Origin: Proteus vulgaris
Lineage (GTDB): Bacteria > Pseudomonadota > Gammaproteobacteria > Enterobacterales > Enterobacteriaceae
Reading direction: 5' to 3'
Length of the DNA: 64,000 nucleotides
NCBI RefSeq assembly: GCF_016239305.1
Contig: NZ_JAEHOQ010000011.1
Coordinates: 62,001-126,000, forward strand
The number at the start of each line of letters is the position of its first letter. Within the stretch, counting starts at the first letter, position 1. Below the pieces are notes generated by a model that did no database searches, was not told the origin of the DNA, and saw nothing but the letters and a program-made list of their open reading frames with translations. Of this stretch, positions 31,957 through 43,665 are shown one piece after another. A program made the position numbers and the translations under genes.

Positions 31957-32540
31957 GAAATCACCTTCTCATTAGCTAGAGACGAAAATTGAGCTATCAA
32001 TGCTTCGGTTTCAACAAGAGGTAATCCGACAACAGCATGATAACTCCCCTCAATCCGTTGAACAAAACGGCCTCCTTTTCCTTGAATACCGTAAGCACCA
32101 GCTTTATCCATTGGCTCTCCTGACTCAATATACGCGCTAATCTCACTCTCTGTCATCTCTCGAAAAGTGACGTGTGTGACGACTAATTGACTCAATGTGC
32201 GTGTTTTATTAGAGATAGCAATTGCCGTCATCACTTGATGAGTTGCACCTGAGAGTGAACGTAGAATTTGTACTGCATGGGCTTTATCATGTGGTTTTTC
32301 AAGAATATGGCCATCATGAACCACAATAGTATCAGAACCTAAAACAGGGTAATCATAGGGGGCTTGTCGTACACCTTCTTGTGACTTTTCTTTTGCCAAA
32401 CGAAGGACATAATCTTCTGGTGTTTCACCTTGTTGCCAAATTTCATCAATAGCAGGGGTGATAATACTAAACTCAACATCTAATAACGCGAGAAGTTCAC
32501 GTCTTCTTGGTGAGCTGGATGCAAGATAAAGCGTGGTCAC
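31953..32540 (-). CDS. Maf-family dTTP/UTP pyrophosphatase (YhdE)
   Basis: House-cleaning nucleotide pyrophosphatase that hydrolyses dTTP, UTP and modified pyrimidine nucleotides. I take the GTG at 32540 (VTTLYLASSSPRRRELL): GAGGA lies 8 bases before it and the length is then 195 (E. coli YhdE 197). Upstream ATGs at 32588 and 32555 lack a ribosome site. The Maf signature SSSPRRRELL, the catalytic LGSDTIV and the KPHDKAHA segment are present. Confidence 0.9.
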   Translation of the reverse strand: MTTLYLASSSPRRRELLALLDVEFSIITPAIDEIWQQGETPEDYVLRLAKEKSQEGVRQAPYDYPVLGSDTIVVHDGHILEKPHDKAHAVQILRSLSGATHQVMTAIAISNKTRTLSQLVVTHVTFREMTESEISAYIESGEPMDKAGAYGIQGKGGRFVQRIEGSYHAVVGLPLVETEALIAQFSSLANEKVIS

Positions 32541-32593
32541 AGATAATGTCCTCATGACGGTAACGCAAAAGAGACCGTCATAAGCCAATTAAC

Positions 32594-33082
32594 TTAGTGA
32601 ACTGAAAACTGGTGACGGACTTTGCGAAGTAAAAAATAAAGCCATGGCCAAAGAATACCACTGACTGGGCTATTCCAGAATACTTGAGGGTGAAAAGTCA
32701 CTGGTGAAAGTAAAAATTCTGCCCAAAATACAGTAAGATCGACAACAACCACACTAAACATTATCACTAAGGCCTGTTGCCATAACGCTAAATTACAAAA
32801 AAGTTGGTATTTAAAAGCAATAACATAACTCACTAACGTATAAGCGAGAGCATTTACACCTAAGGTTGTTCCTTGGACTAAGTCCATAACCATACCCAAT
32901 ACAAATGCGGTTCCTACACTGACACGATGAGGGATCGCGGTTATCCAATAAATCAGAAACAACATTGGCCAAATAGGTCGATACATTTCCAACTGTTCTG
33001 GCCACGGCATAATTTGCAAAACAAGTGCGATAAGAAAAGAGAGCCAAACAATCCAACGCCCGCGACTTTGATAAGGATTCAT
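32594..33082 (-). CDS. mreD: rod-shape protein MreD
   Basis: Inner-membrane component of the elongasome, 162 residues as in E. coli, with about five membrane helices. It begins [20 protein letters not shown] and contains [23 protein letters not shown]. It follows mreC by 5 bases and precedes maf. Confidence 0.95.
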   Translation of the reverse strand: MNPYQSRGRWIVWLSFLIALVLQIMPWPEQLEMYRPIWPMLFLIYWITAIPHRVSVGTAFVLGMVMDLVQGTTLGVNALAYTLVSYVIAFKYQLFCNLALWQQALVIMFSVVVVDLTVFWAEFLLSPVTFHPQVFWNSPVSGILWPWLYFLLRKVRHQFSVH

Positions 33083-33087
33083 CGGAG

Positions 33088-34128
33088 TTACCTACTTCTT
33101 GTTGTGCTAGGTGTAGTTGGTGTTGTAGCTGGCGTAGTTGTTCCATTACCCGTCTCTGGCGTATTTTCTAATGGCTCTTGAGACATAGAACGAGGAAGTG
33201 GAGGCCCTGCTTGCTCATAATTAGGTAAGACTTGTGGCATCAATTGCATTAGACGCTCATTCGCTGCGTGATACACCTCTGAAGGTAACGGAGGTTCTCC
33301 TGTTTTATCTGATGCATTCCATAATAAAAGTAAATAACGTAAACGCTGTAATTCTGCGGAAGGACGAACATTAATCACTGAATAAGCACGTTGATTATCA
33401 ACTTTAACTGAAGCAACAACACCAACCGGGTAACCCTCAGGAAAACGGCCACCGAGTCCTGATGTGACTAAAACATCCCCCACACGAATATCGATATTAG
33501 CAGGTAAAGCTTCAAGCACTAAATCATCTGCACAACCCGCACCTGAGGCAATCACACGAATATCATTACGTAAAACTTGCACTGGTAACGCATGTGAGGT
33601 ATCACAAATTAATAGCACTCGGCTCGTAAGCTCACTTACGGCAATAACTTGACCTACAACACCTTTATCACTAATGACCGGCTGTCCTTCATAGACGCCA
33701 TCATTGGTTCCTTTATCAATAACCACTTGATCTCGATAAGGCGTACTATTGCCAGATAGAACTTGTGTAACTGTCATTTGTTCATTTTGGCGAAGAGGTG
33801 AACCAAGTAATTCTCGTAAACGGGCATTCTCTTGCTTAAATTGCTCTAGTAGTTGGCTTTCTCCACTGCGAACTAATAACTCTTTTCTCAAAGCTTGGTT
33901 TTCAAATTGTAAACGCTCACGCGTTGCAAACGTTTCTGAAATTTGATCGAGGAAACGGCGTGGACCATTTGCAAGAAAATAGAAGGGACTAACAGCAGTA
34001 TCAAGATACTGGCGGACTTTAGAAAATGCACCAATACGGTTATCAGCAATCAATAAAGAGATAGCGATAACCACGGCGATTATTAATCTTAGTTGCAGGG
34101 AAGGGCCCCGACTAAAAATTGGCTTCAT
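33088..34128 (-). CDS. mreC: rod-shape protein MreC
   Basis: Bitopic periplasmic scaffold of the elongasome that activates PBP2/RodA. The ATG at 34128 ([15 protein letters not shown]) matches the E. coli start and gives 346 residues; the open frame runs five codons further. Membrane helix about 12-28, coiled coil about 65-110, then two beta-barrel domains with [25 protein letters not shown] and [18 protein letters not shown]. The Pro/Thr-rich tail is not conserved in the family. Confidence 0.95.
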   Translation of the reverse strand: MKPIFSRGPSLQLRLIIAVVIAISLLIADNRIGAFSKVRQYLDTAVSPFYFLANGPRRFLDQISETFATRERLQFENQALRKELLVRSGESQLLEQFKQENARLRELLGSPLRQNEQMTVTQVLSGNSTPYRDQVVIDKGTNDGVYEGQPVISDKGVVGQVIAVSELTSRVLLICDTSHALPVQVLRNDIRVIASGAGCADDLVLEALPANIDIRVGDVLVTSGLGGRFPEGYPVGVVASVKVDNQRAYSVINVRPSAELQRLRYLLLLWNASDKTGEPPLPSEVYHAANERLMQLMPQVLPNYEQAGPPLPRSMSQEPLENTPETGNGTTTPATTPTTPSTTRSR

Positions 34129-34219
34129 AAACTCTAAGATCACTCACACGGAGAAATTAAAAAACAGGTGTTAGTATTTTCACCAAGGGGGAATCCATTC
34201 TCCCTTGTTAGAATTAATC

Positions 34220-35951
<1,732 letters not shown>

Positions 35952-36926
35952 ATGAAAGCATTATTAGTTGAACAGCACGACGATAAACTCAATGCCACTG
36001 TGCAAGATATCGATGCAAAAATATTGCCTATTCATGAAGTTATTGTCGACATTCATTATTCCACACTGAATTATAAAGATGGATTAGCGATCACTGGGAA
36101 AGGAAAAATACTACGCCAATTTCCAATGGTTCCAGGAATCGATTTTTCAGGTGTCGTTCATCACAGTGAAGATCCTCGTTTTCATATTGGTCAACATGTT
36201 TTATTAACTGGCTGGGGCGTAGGTGAAAATCATTGGGGTGGACTTGCTCAAAAAGCAGGTGTAAAAGGTGATTGGCTGACTGCTATACCTGAAGGGCTAT
36301 CTTTAAAAAATGCCATGATAATTGGTACAGCTGGCTTTACGGCTATGCTTTGTGTTATTGCATTAGAACAAGGCGGTGTAACGCCACAAAGTGGTGATAT
36401 TTTAGTTACAGGCGCCAGTGGAGGTGTAGGAAGTACCGCCATTAGTTTATTAACCGCTCTTGGTTACCAAGTGACCGCATTAAGTGGTAGAGCCAGTAAC
36501 CATGACTATTTACGCAAACTTGGTGCCAAAGATATTATCACTCGCGAAGAGTTTGAACCTGCGGGCAGAGCGTTAGATAAACAACGCTGGGCGGGCGCAA
36601 TTGATACCGTCGGTGGACAAATTCTTGCTAATATTTTGTCGCAAATAAACTATAACGGAACAGTGGCTGCTTGTGGGTTAGCGGGTGGTTTTTCTTTACC
36701 GACGACAGTGATGCCATTTATTTTACGAAATGTTCGCTTACAAGGTGTCGATTCTGTTTATTTCCCAGCGGAAAAACGCGCTCAAGTTTGGCAACGTTTA
36801 CTAAAATTACTGCCAGAAACATTCTATCAACAAGCAATGACAGAAATTACACTTGATGAAGTTCCACGTTATGCTCAAATGATTATGGATAATCAAGTGA
36901 CTGGTAGAACATTAGTAAAACTCTAA
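35952..36926 (+). CDS. acuI: acrylyl-CoA reductase (NADPH) AcuI/YhdH
   Basis: Zinc-independent MDR-family reductase that turns toxic acrylyl-CoA into propionyl-CoA. It has 324 residues, as in E. coli YhdH. It contains STLNYKDGLAITGKGKI, FPMVPGIDFSGVV, the NADPH site TGASGGVGSTAISLLTALGY and the conserved TVMPFILRNVRLQGVDSV. AAGGGG is upstream of the ATG. Confidence 0.93.
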   Translation: MKALLVEQHDDKLNATVQDIDAKILPIHEVIVDIHYSTLNYKDGLAITGKGKILRQFPMVPGIDFSGVVHHSEDPRFHIGQHVLLTGWGVGENHWGGLAQKAGVKGDWLTAIPEGLSLKNAMIIGTAGFTAMLCVIALEQGGVTPQSGDILVTGASGGVGSTAISLLTALGYQVTALSGRASNHDYLRKLGAKDIITREEFEPAGRALDKQRWAGAIDTVGGQILANILSQINYNGTVAACGLAGGFSLPTTVMPFILRNVRLQGVDSVYFPAEKRAQVWQRLLKLLPETFYQQAMTEITLDEVPRYAQMIMDNQVTGRTLVKL

Positions 36927-36942
36927 TTCGTGGGTTTTACCT

Positions 36943-36987
36943 GCTTATTTCTGGCATTAATTCGCCTCATTTAGTGCCAGAATAAGC
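36943..36987 (+). terminator. hairpin after acuI
   Basis: GCTTATTTCTGGCA pairs with TGCCAGAATAAGC (one bulge) across an 18-base loop, followed by GTCTTTCT. It is a probable weak terminator. Confidence 0.6.
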
Positions 36988-37240
36988 GTCTTTCTATATA
37001 AACAGGTAACAGAGTTGTGATGTAGATCACATTTTTAATATATATTAACGATTCATCTCAAAGAAGTTCAGATTTCCAGTGACATCAATAAATAACGTGA
37101 TGTTATGATTGTTTTTTCACCACCTGTTTATTTTGCTTTCTCACGTTTACAATCTTGTAAAAACTTTTAACTTTTCATCAAAATATCCCCTTCCCTCCCT
37201 GATTAGACCAGTATTTTGCTGTTATCTTCTGTGAAATGTC

Positions 37241-37246
37241 TATAAT
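37241..37246 (+). promoter_or_regulatory. aroQ-accBC promoter -10 box
   Basis: TATAAT, a perfect -10 hexamer, 111 bases before the aroQ start. A TTGCTG at 37216-37221 is a possible -35, at a long 19-base spacing. Confidence 0.5.
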
Positions 37247-37356
37247 GTCGGACTTTGTGATATGTATCGTAACATTGGATACAATAAAAGATGACAAAAC
37301 GAAAAGCACAGGTTATTTTGTCATTTCGTTGACGAATTGACGGAGATAGAAGCATA

Positions 37357-37800
37357 ATGTCGGAAAATTTTCATATTTTGCTCCTGAATGGTCCGAATCT
37401 AAACCTGCTTGGAACAAGAGAGCCGGAAACCTACGGACACTTAACTCTGGATGATATCGTTCAAAGTTTGTCAGCAGATGCTCAGGCATTAAATGTGAAA
37501 CTTAGCCATTTTCAGTCTAATGCTGAATTTGAGCTGATAAATAAAATTCATGCGGCGCGGGGAAATACCGATTACATATTAATCAACCCTGCAGCTTTCA
37601 CGCATACCAGTGTTGCACTGCGTGATGCATTATTAGGGGTGAATATTCCATTTATTGAAATTCACCTATCCAATGTCTACAGTCGGGAGCCTTTCCGCCA
37701 CCACTCATATCTCTCTGATATCGCAACAGGCGTAATCTGTGGATTAGGTGCAGAAGGTTATCGATTTGCTTTACAGGCAGCGGTCAGCCGTTTGTCTTAA
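37357..37800 (+). CDS. aroQ: type II 3-dehydroquinate dehydratase
   Basis: Third step of the shikimate pathway, in the cytoplasm. It has 147 residues. It has the type II signature [20 protein letters not shown] with catalytic Tyr26 (the lid loop Arg21 is present), [29 protein letters not shown] and [18 protein letters not shown]. Enterobacteria such as E. coli use the unrelated AroD, but a type II enzyme beside accB is known in Yersinia, Proteus and others. It heads the aroQ-accB-accC run. Confidence 0.95.
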   Translation: MSENFHILLLNGPNLNLLGTREPETYGHLTLDDIVQSLSADAQALNVKLSHFQSNAEFELINKIHAARGNTDYILINPAAFTHTSVALRDALLGVNIPFIEIHLSNVYSREPFRHHSYLSDIATGVICGLGAEGYRFALQAAVSRLS

Positions 37801-37834
37801 TAAAAAACATCAAAAAAGAGTACGGAATCAACTC

Positions 37835-38305
37835 ATGGATATTCGTAAAATTAAAAAACTGATCGAGCTAGTCGAAGAGTCTGGCATTTCTGAACTAGAA
37901 ATTTCTGAAGGTGAAGAGTCAGTACGTATCAGTCGTAATACTGGTCTTCAGGGTCAAATGGCTCCTCAGCAATATTTTGCGGCACCAGCGGCACCTCAAC
38001 CTGCGTTAGCCAATGCTGTTGCGCCAGTAGCACCAGAAACACCAGCAGCGACTCCAACGCAAGAAATCAGTGGTCACGTTGTTCGTTCACCAATGGTCGG
38101 AACGTTCTATCGCTCACCAAGCCCTGAAGCTAAGAAATTTGTTGAAGTCGGTCAGCAAGTCAATGTCGGCGATACTCTGTGCATCGTTGAAGCAATGAAA
38201 ATGATGAATCAGATTGAATCTGATAAAGCGGGTGTTGTTAAAACTATCCTTTGCCAAGACGGCGACAATGTTGAGTTTGACGCTCCACTCTTTGTTATCG
38301 AATAA
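37835..38305 (+). CDS. accB: biotin carboxyl carrier protein of acetyl-CoA carboxylase
   Basis: Carries the biotin of acetyl-CoA carboxylase, the first step of fatty-acid synthesis. The ATG at 37835 ([18 protein letters not shown]) gives 156 residues as in E. coli; the longer frame starts inside aroQ. N-terminal domain 1-35, Ala/Pro-rich linker 42-78, biotinyl domain 79-156. The biotinylated lysine is Lys122 in EAMKMMNQ, and the thumb ([10 protein letters not shown]) is present. Confidence 0.97.
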   Translation: MDIRKIKKLIELVEESGISELEISEGEESVRISRNTGLQGQMAPQQYFAAPAAPQPALANAVAPVAPETPAATPTQEISGHVVRSPMVGTFYRSPSPEAKKFVEVGQQVNVGDTLCIVEAMKMMNQIESDKAGVVKTILCQDGDNVEFDAPLFVIE

Positions 38306-38317
38306 CGAGGCAGGTCC

Positions 38318-39667
38318 ATGCTAGAAAAAATCCTCATTGCCAACCGTGGTGAGATAGCACTGCGTATCCTAAGAGCATGTAAAGAGCTTGGGATCAAAGC
38401 AGTTGCCGTTCACTCCACAGCAGACCGTGATTTAAAACACGTTCTGCTGGCAGACGAGACTATCTGTATTGGTCCCGCTGCTTCAGCAAAAAGTTACCTA
38501 AATATCCCTGCAATTATTGCAGCGGCTGAGATCAGTGGCGCACAAGCCATTCATCCAGGATACGGTTTCCTGTCTGAAAATGCTGATTTTGCAGAACAAG
38601 TTGAACGCTCTGGCTTTATTTTTATTGGTCCAAAAGCTGAAACCATCCGCCTAATGGGTGACAAAGTTTCAGCCATTGAAGCGATGAAAAAAGCAGGTGT
38701 TCCATGTGTACCAGGATCAGACGGTCCTCTAGGTAACGACACTGCAAAAAATATTGAAATTGCTAAACGTATTGGCTACCCAGTTATCATCAAAGCTTCT
38801 GGCGGCGGTGGTGGACGCGGTATGCGAGTTGTTCGTTCTGAAAAAGATCTGGAACAATCTATTACAATGACGCGTGCAGAAGCAAAAGCGGCATTTAGCA
38901 ACGATATGGTATACATGGAAAAATACCTTGAAAACCCACGCCACATTGAAATCCAAGTCATGGCTGATGGTCAAGGTAATGCTATCTATTTGGCTGAACG
39001 TGATTGCTCAATGCAACGTCGTCACCAAAAAGTAGTTGAAGAAGCACCAGCACCGGGTATTACCCCTGAAATCCGTAAAAATATCGGCGAACGCTGTGCG
39101 AATGCATGTATTGAAATCGGTTATCGTGGTGCGGGTACTTTCGAATTTCTGTATGAAAATGGTGAATTCTACTTTATTGAGATGAACACTCGTATTCAGG
39201 TGGAACATCCAGTAACAGAAATGATCACTGGCATCGATTTAATTAAAGAACAGTTACGCATTGCATCTGGCTTACCTTTATCAGTAACGCAAGATCAAGT
39301 TAATGTTCATGGTCATGCAATTGAATGCCGTATCAACGCAGAAGATCCAAAAACGTTCATGCCAAGCCCGGGTACTATTACTCGTTTCCACTCACCAGGT
39401 GGATTTGGCGTACGTTGGGAATCGCATATTTACGCAGGTTATACTGTTCCACCTCACTATGATTCAATGATTGGTAAATTGATCACTTACGGTGAAACAC
39501 GAGAAATCGCGATTTCTCGCATGAAAAATGCGTTGGCAGAACTTATCATTGACGGTATCAAAACCAATGTTGAACTGCACCAGTTCATTATGAATGATGA
39601 GCAATTCCAAAAAGGTGGTACCAACATTCACTACCTTGAAAAACGTTTAGGTTTAGCTGAGAAGTAA
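38318..39667 (+). CDS. accC: biotin carboxylase of acetyl-CoA carboxylase
   Basis: ATP-grasp enzyme that carboxylates biotin on AccB. It has 449 residues, as in E. coli. It begins [20 protein letters not shown]. The ATP lid [14 protein letters not shown] and the catalytic [17 protein letters not shown] are intact. It starts 12 bases after accB and ends at a strong terminator. Confidence 0.98.
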   Translation: MLEKILIANRGEIALRILRACKELGIKAVAVHSTADRDLKHVLLADETICIGPAASAKSYLNIPAIIAAAEISGAQAIHPGYGFLSENADFAEQVERSGFIFIGPKAETIRLMGDKVSAIEAMKKAGVPCVPGSDGPLGNDTAKNIEIAKRIGYPVIIKASGGGGGRGMRVVRSEKDLEQSITMTRAEAKAAFSNDMVYMEKYLENPRHIEIQVMADGQGNAIYLAERDCSMQRRHQKVVEEAPAPGITPEIRKNIGERCANACIEIGYRGAGTFEFLYENGEFYFIEMNTRIQVEHPVTEMITGIDLIKEQLRIASGLPLSVTQDQVNVHGHAIECRINAEDPKTFMPSPGTITRFHSPGGFGVRWESHIYAGYTVPPHYDSMIGKLITYGETREIAISRMKNALAELIIDGIKTNVELHQFIMNDEQFQKGGTNIHYLEKRLGLAEK

Positions 39668-39685
39668 TTTTCTTCACTTAACCAG

Positions 39686-39719
39686 AAAAGGCATAGTTTA
39701 ATCACTATGCCTTTTTTAT
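39686..39719 (+). terminator. terminator of accC
   Basis: AAAAGGCATAGT and ACTATGCCTTTT form a perfect 12-bp stem with a 6-base loop, followed by TTTTATT. Confidence 0.9.
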
Positions 39720-39740
39720 TGCTGATTTTCTGATAAGCAT

Positions 39741-40031
39741 CTATTTAATAGGAAACCCTTTAAAGGGTTTTATTTCTCGAATGCTAAAACTGGTGTTCAT
39801 CTTTTTGATATTGCCAATTACTCGTACTTTCATCATGGAAACGTTATGAAAATCGTCCATATCTTTAACGACCAATTGCAACATATAGTCATATCGTTCT
39901 GAAATATTATGGCAAGAAATCACATTATCAATCTTCATTATGTCTTGTTCAAAGTGCGTCATATTATTTTCAGAATGCAAATCTAACGTAATATTCATAA
40001 AGACATAAAAATTAAACCCTAGATAGATCAC
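39741..40031 (-). pseudogene. Lrp/AsnC-type regulator fragment (ligand-binding domain only)
   Basis: 96 codons matching the C-terminal alpha-beta (RAM) domain of Lrp/AsnC regulators: a GFNFYVFMNITLD strand, then VISCHNISERYDYMLQLVVKDMDDF, then SFSIREIKPFKGFPIK, like the end of E. coli Lrp and DecR. The N-terminal DNA-binding domain, about 60 residues, is missing and an in-frame stop lies four codons upstream of the GTG. It is probably a decayed gene. A stand-alone ligand-binding protein is possible but less likely, because its neighbour is also broken. Confidence 0.65.
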
Positions 40032-40108
40032 TGTATTTGATTATTTTTACGGGCATTCTGCTTTATTAAAATTTATTTAATTAAATTAGGCGTATTAAAG
40101 GCTTAACC

Positions 40109-40431
40109 ATGAAATATAACTTTGATGAAATTATAGATAGAAAAGATACCGATGCTTTAAATTAGTACAAGATTTTACTCAGACTCATTTTCCAAAAGCA
40201 AACTTTAAAATACCTGATTCGACCTATTTAGCATGGATTAATTTGGCAGATTATTTACCTGAAGATGTCGATAACCAACAACTTTCATTCTATTTTGCCA
40301 ATAAAACAGGCATTTTATTAGAAGGCGGAAATATGTTTGTAAGTAATGGCGATAACTATATTCGTATTGATCTTGCTTGCCCTCGCGCCATTATCAAAGA
40401 AGGATTAGAAAGAATAAAAAATGCCCTTTAA
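40109..40431 (+). pseudogene. PatB/MalY-type PLP lyase remnant with a large internal deletion
   Basis: The first 18 codons (MKYNFDEIIDRKDTDALN) match the N-terminus of MalY/PatB C-S lyases (FD...DR..T). A stop follows at 40163. In another frame, from about 40162 onward, about 89 codons read as the family's C-terminus: STYLAWINL, GILLEGGNMFVSNGDNYIRIDLACPR, and the helix LERIKNAL. The middle of roughly 280 residues, including the PLP lysine, is deleted. It is divergent from the broken Lrp-type regulator, which fits a former regulator/enzyme pair. Confidence 0.75.
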
Positions 40432-40755
40432 TTTATGAGATGAGTAAAACAAAGAAGAGCGCTACATTGATCAATCTATTTCAATGTCTGCTCTTCTTTT
40501 TTCCGATTTCAATTATCTTAAACATCCTATTTCTGGTGATTATTTCAACACTTCATTTCTCAATTAATATAAAAATTCATCTCTATTTTTATTATCTCAT
40601 CAAATTAAGAATCAACAATAATCTTTTTAAAACAATAAGATAATCTATTTTTAATATTCTCCCGTGACTTTGTGATTAATTTTCACTGAATCAATACTCA
40701 CTTTCCCGTACAATCCTCCCATTCATTTTTAACCCTATTAAGATTGGGAGAACAG
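40432..40755. other. spacer between the lyase remnant and yhdT
   Basis: 324 AT-rich bases. It keeps the terminator of the lost lyase gene (40451-40505). An 88-codon open frame across 40377-40643 is low-complexity and begins inside the remnant; I do not regard it as a gene. Nothing else is recognised. Confidence 0.6.
40451..40505 (+). terminator. retained terminator of the lyase remnant
   Basis: AAAGAAGAGC pairs with GCTCTTCTTT, with an inner ACATTGA/TCAATGT pairing, followed by TTTCC. It is a strong hairpin 20 bases past the remnant's stop. Confidence 0.75.
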
Positions 40756-41004
40756 ATGGACAAACGTTTTGTTCAGGCCCACAAAGAAGCCCTTTGGGCC
40801 CTAATTTTAACTTTTATGTATTTGCTGGGTTGGTTAATTACCGCTTATTTACCTGATAACACACTAGGCATTACTGGTTTACCTCTTTGGTTTGAGCTTT
40901 CATGCTTATTCTTACCTGTTTTGTTTTTTCTGTTGTGCTATCTGATGGTGCACTACTTTTTCAAAGATATGCCGTTAGGAGATGAGCATGACGATGCAAA
41001 CTGA
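40756..41004 (+). CDS. yhdT: YhdT family membrane protein
   Basis: 82-residue inner-membrane protein (DUF997), with two membrane helices (about 11-33 and 46-68) and an acidic tail. The ATG at 40756 (MDKRFVQAHKEALWAL) follows TTGGGAGAAC and matches E. coli YhdT. It overlaps panF, its constant partner. A role in sodium/pantothenate symport is suggested only by this linkage. Confidence 0.9.
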   Translation: MDKRFVQAHKEALWALILTFMYLLGWLITAYLPDNTLGITGLPLWFELSCLFLPVLFFLLCYLMVHYFFKDMPLGDEHDDAN

Positions 41005-42439
41005 GGTCATAGTGCCACTGATTGGCTACCTTCTTTTGGTCTTTCTGCTGTCGGCTTATGCTTATCGTAAGCGCGAAAAAGGCGAATTTCTTAACGAATA
41101 TTTTCTGGGTAATCGTTCAATGGGTGGCTTCGTGCTAGCTATGACTATCACTGCCACTTATGTTAGTGCCAGCTCCTTTATCGGCGGGCCAGGTGCTGCC
41201 TATAAATATGGTATTGGTTGGGTATTGCTTTCGATGATCCAACTGCCCGCGATTTGGCTGTCCCTTGGAGTATTAGGGAAAAAATTTGCTATTTTAGCGC
41301 GTCGTTATAATGCCGTTACCTTAAACGACATGCTGTATGCGCGTTACAAAAGTCGTTTTCTCGTTTGGTTTGCCAGTTTAAGTCTATTAGTCGCTTTTGT
41401 CGGCGCCATGACAGTGCAATTTATCGGTGGCGCACGTTTATTAGAAACCGCGGCGGGTATCCCTTATGAGTTTGGTTTGCTTATTTTTGGGATCTCGATT
41501 GCGCTGTACACTGCAATTGGTGGATTTAGAGCCAGCGTATTAAACGATGCATTACAAGGCCTTGTAATGCTACTCGGTACCTTTATCCTACTGGTTGCCA
41601 TTATCTATAAAGCGGGTGGTTTAGATATTGCGATACAAAAACTCAATGCCATCGATCCTGCATTAACCTCACCTCAAGGTGCGGATGGTATTCTAACAGG
41701 GCCTTTTATGGCTTCATTTTGGGTACTGGTCTGTTTTGGTGTCATAGGTTTGCCTCATACTGCGGTACGTTGCATCTCTTACAAAGACAGCAAAGCCATG
41801 CATAAAGGGATCATTATTGGCACTATAGTGATGTCGTTATTGATGTTTGGTATGCACTTTGCTGGTGCATTAGGTCGGGCGATTATTCCTGATCTGACTG
41901 TTCCTGATCAGGTTATCCCAACATTAATGGTTGAAGTATTACCGCCTATTGCAGCAGGTATTTTCCTTGCAGCACCAATGGCTGCCATTATGTCTACGAT
42001 TAATGCGCAACTGTTACAATCCTCAGCGACACTGGTCAAAGATCTCTATCTCAATATCGCCCCTCATGCGATCACTAATGAGAAACGTATATCTCGTTTA
42101 TCGAGCCTTTCGACCTTGATTTTAGGTGTGTTACTACTGTTTGCTGCATGGAACCCACCATCAATGATTATTTGGCTTAATTTACTCGCTTTTGGTGGCC
42201 TACAAGCTGTTTTCTTATGGCCTTTAGTTCTTGGGCTTTATTGGGAAAAAGCGAACCGTTATGGCGCTATTGCAGGCATGATCACAGGTGCCACACTTTA
42301 TGCCACTCTTGCGACATTTAATATCCAAATAGCCGGATTCCACCCTATCGTTCCTTCACTGTTATTGAGCTTAGTGGCATTTCTTGTTGCTAATCGATTT
42401 GGAGAGCATACTCTGCCACAATCAACATCATTACAGTGA
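40988..42439 (+). CDS. panF: sodium/pantothenate symporter PanF
   Basis: Sodium:solute symporter (SSS family) for pantothenate uptake. I chose the ATG at 40988, which has AGGAG 6 bases before it and gives 483 residues; ATGs at 40982 and 40994 are alternatives. About 13 membrane helices. Strong identity to E. coli PanF, e.g. [38 protein letters not shown] and [21 protein letters not shown]. Confidence 0.96.
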   Translation: MTMQTEVIVPLIGYLLLVFLLSAYAYRKREKGEFLNEYFLGNRSMGGFVLAMTITATYVSASSFIGGPGAAYKYGIGWVLLSMIQLPAIWLSLGVLGKKFAILARRYNAVTLNDMLYARYKSRFLVWFASLSLLVAFVGAMTVQFIGGARLLETAAGIPYEFGLLIFGISIALYTAIGGFRASVLNDALQGLVMLLGTFILLVAIIYKAGGLDIAIQKLNAIDPALTSPQGADGILTGPFMASFWVLVCFGVIGLPHTAVRCISYKDSKAMHKGIIIGTIVMSLLMFGMHFAGALGRAIIPDLTVPDQVIPTLMVEVLPPIAAGIFLAAPMAAIMSTINAQLLQSSATLVKDLYLNIAPHAITNEKRISRLSSLSTLILGVLLLFAAWNPPSMIIWLNLLAFGGLQAVFLWPLVLGLYWEKANRYGAIAGMITGATLYATLATFNIQIAGFHPIVPSLLLSLVAFLVANRFGEHTLPQSTSLQ

Positions 42440-42462
42440 ATTCGTTTTTAAAGAGATTAATT

Positions 42463-43344
42463 ATGCCTTGGATACAATTAAGACTTAATGCAACTGCCGC
42501 CAATGCCGAAGCTATTGGTGATGAGTTAGTTGAAAGCGGTGCCGTTTCAGTGACTTTCCAAGATAGCCACGATACCCCTATCTTTGAACCTTTACCGGGT
42601 GAAACTCGCCTATGGGGTGATACTGACGTTATCGGTTTATATGATGCGGAAACTGACATGAAAATCGTTGTGGCGATGTTAGAAAACACACCACTGCTAG
42701 GTCAAGGCTTCCTACATAAAATTGAACAACTCGAAGATAAAGACTGGGAACGTGAATGGATGGATAACTTCCACCCGATGCGTTTTGGCGAACGTTTATG
42801 GATTTGCCCAAGTTGGCGTGAAGTGCCTGATCCTAACGCTGTCAACGTCATGCTAGACCCGGGTCTTGCATTTGGTACAGGTACCCACCCTACTACCTCT
42901 TTATGCCTTCAGTGGCTTGATGGTTTAGATTTAGAAGGTAAAACAGTTATCGATTTCGGTTGTGGTTCTGGGATTTTAGCAATTGCGGCCCTAAAATTAG
43001 GTGCAACAAAAGCAATTGGTATTGATATCGACCCGCAAGCCATCCAAGCAAGCCGTGATAATGCACAACGTAATGGTGTTTCTGACGCACTCACACTGTA
43101 TCTTGCAAAAGACCAGCCAGATAACCTCAGTGCTGATGTTGTCGTGGCAAATATTTTAGCGGGCCCGCTACGTGAACTTGCACCCGTTATCAGTACACTG
43201 CCTCGTCAAGGTGGGCATCTAGGTCTCTCTGGCGTATTAGCGACACAAGCAGAAGGTGTGGCGGCAGCCTATGAAGGATTATTTAACTTAGATCCTGTTG
43301 CTGAAAAAGAAGAGTGGTGTCGTATTACCGGTGTGAAAAAATAA
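42463..43344 (+). CDS. prmA: ribosomal protein L11 methyltransferase
   Basis: Trimethylates ribosomal protein L11 at several sites. The ATG at 42463 ([18 protein letters not shown]) gives 293 residues as in E. coli; the frame extends back to a GTG at 42436. N-terminal L11-recognition domain (1-60), then a Rossmann methyltransferase domain with [35 protein letters not shown] and the catalytic-loop NILAGPL. It follows panF by 23 bases. Confidence 0.97.
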   Translation: MPWIQLRLNATAANAEAIGDELVESGAVSVTFQDSHDTPIFEPLPGETRLWGDTDVIGLYDAETDMKIVVAMLENTPLLGQGFLHKIEQLEDKDWEREWMDNFHPMRFGERLWICPSWREVPDPNAVNVMLDPGLAFGTGTHPTTSLCLQWLDGLDLEGKTVIDFGCGSGILAIAALKLGATKAIGIDIDPQAIQASRDNAQRNGVSDALTLYLAKDQPDNLSADVVVANILAGPLRELAPVISTLPRQGGHLGLSGVLATQAEGVAAAYEGLFNLDPVAEKEEWCRITGVKK

Positions 43345-43665
43345 CATCGAATAAATATTAAACAAAATGAGATGATCTCATTACGTTAAAATTTCACTTA
43401 ATTATTGTTTATCAGGCATTAATCACATTTTTGCCTGATAAACTCTACTTAGTTCCACTTGTTTATCAATTCTACAGCATCAATTTTTAAATTTTTAAAA
43501 AGACATAACATTATGTTTTTATTGATTAAATAATCAATTCATAAAAAATCAAGTGTAAAAAAGTAACTTTTTTTCGCAATTTGGTTAAACTTTGTCCTTT
43601 CATATCTGGCAAAAAATGCGTAATATACGCGCCCTTGCAGTCACAGTTTGGCCCTCTTTTCATCT
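43345..43665. other. prmA-dusB spacer with fis-operon promoter
   Basis: 321 bases, AT-rich in the middle. It holds a hairpin after prmA (TTTATCAGGCA at 43408-43418 with TGCCTGATAAA at 43432-43442, no T-run) and the dusB-fis promoter. No gene seen. Confidence 0.65.
43598..43633 (+). promoter_or_regulatory. dusB-fis promoter
   Basis: TTTCAT (-35, 43598-43603), 17-base spacer, TAATAT (-10, 43621-43626), then ACGCGCCC, a GC-rich discriminator. In E. coli the fis operon promoter has this form and is under stringent and growth-rate control. Confidence 0.65.

Larger units (their letters stand above)
36927..37356. other. 430-base spacer upstream of aroQ
   Basis: No gene is seen. The first part holds the acuI 3' hairpin (36943-36987). 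The rest is AT-rich and holds the aroQ-accBC promoter near 37241, with short runs of As and Ts before it. Confidence 0.6.

Noticed and set aside
40377-40643. 88-codon open frame on the plus strand between the lyase remnant and yhdT
   Set aside because: It starts inside the lyase remnant, runs through its terminator hairpin, and is low-complexity Ile/Leu/Phe-rich with no ribosome site.
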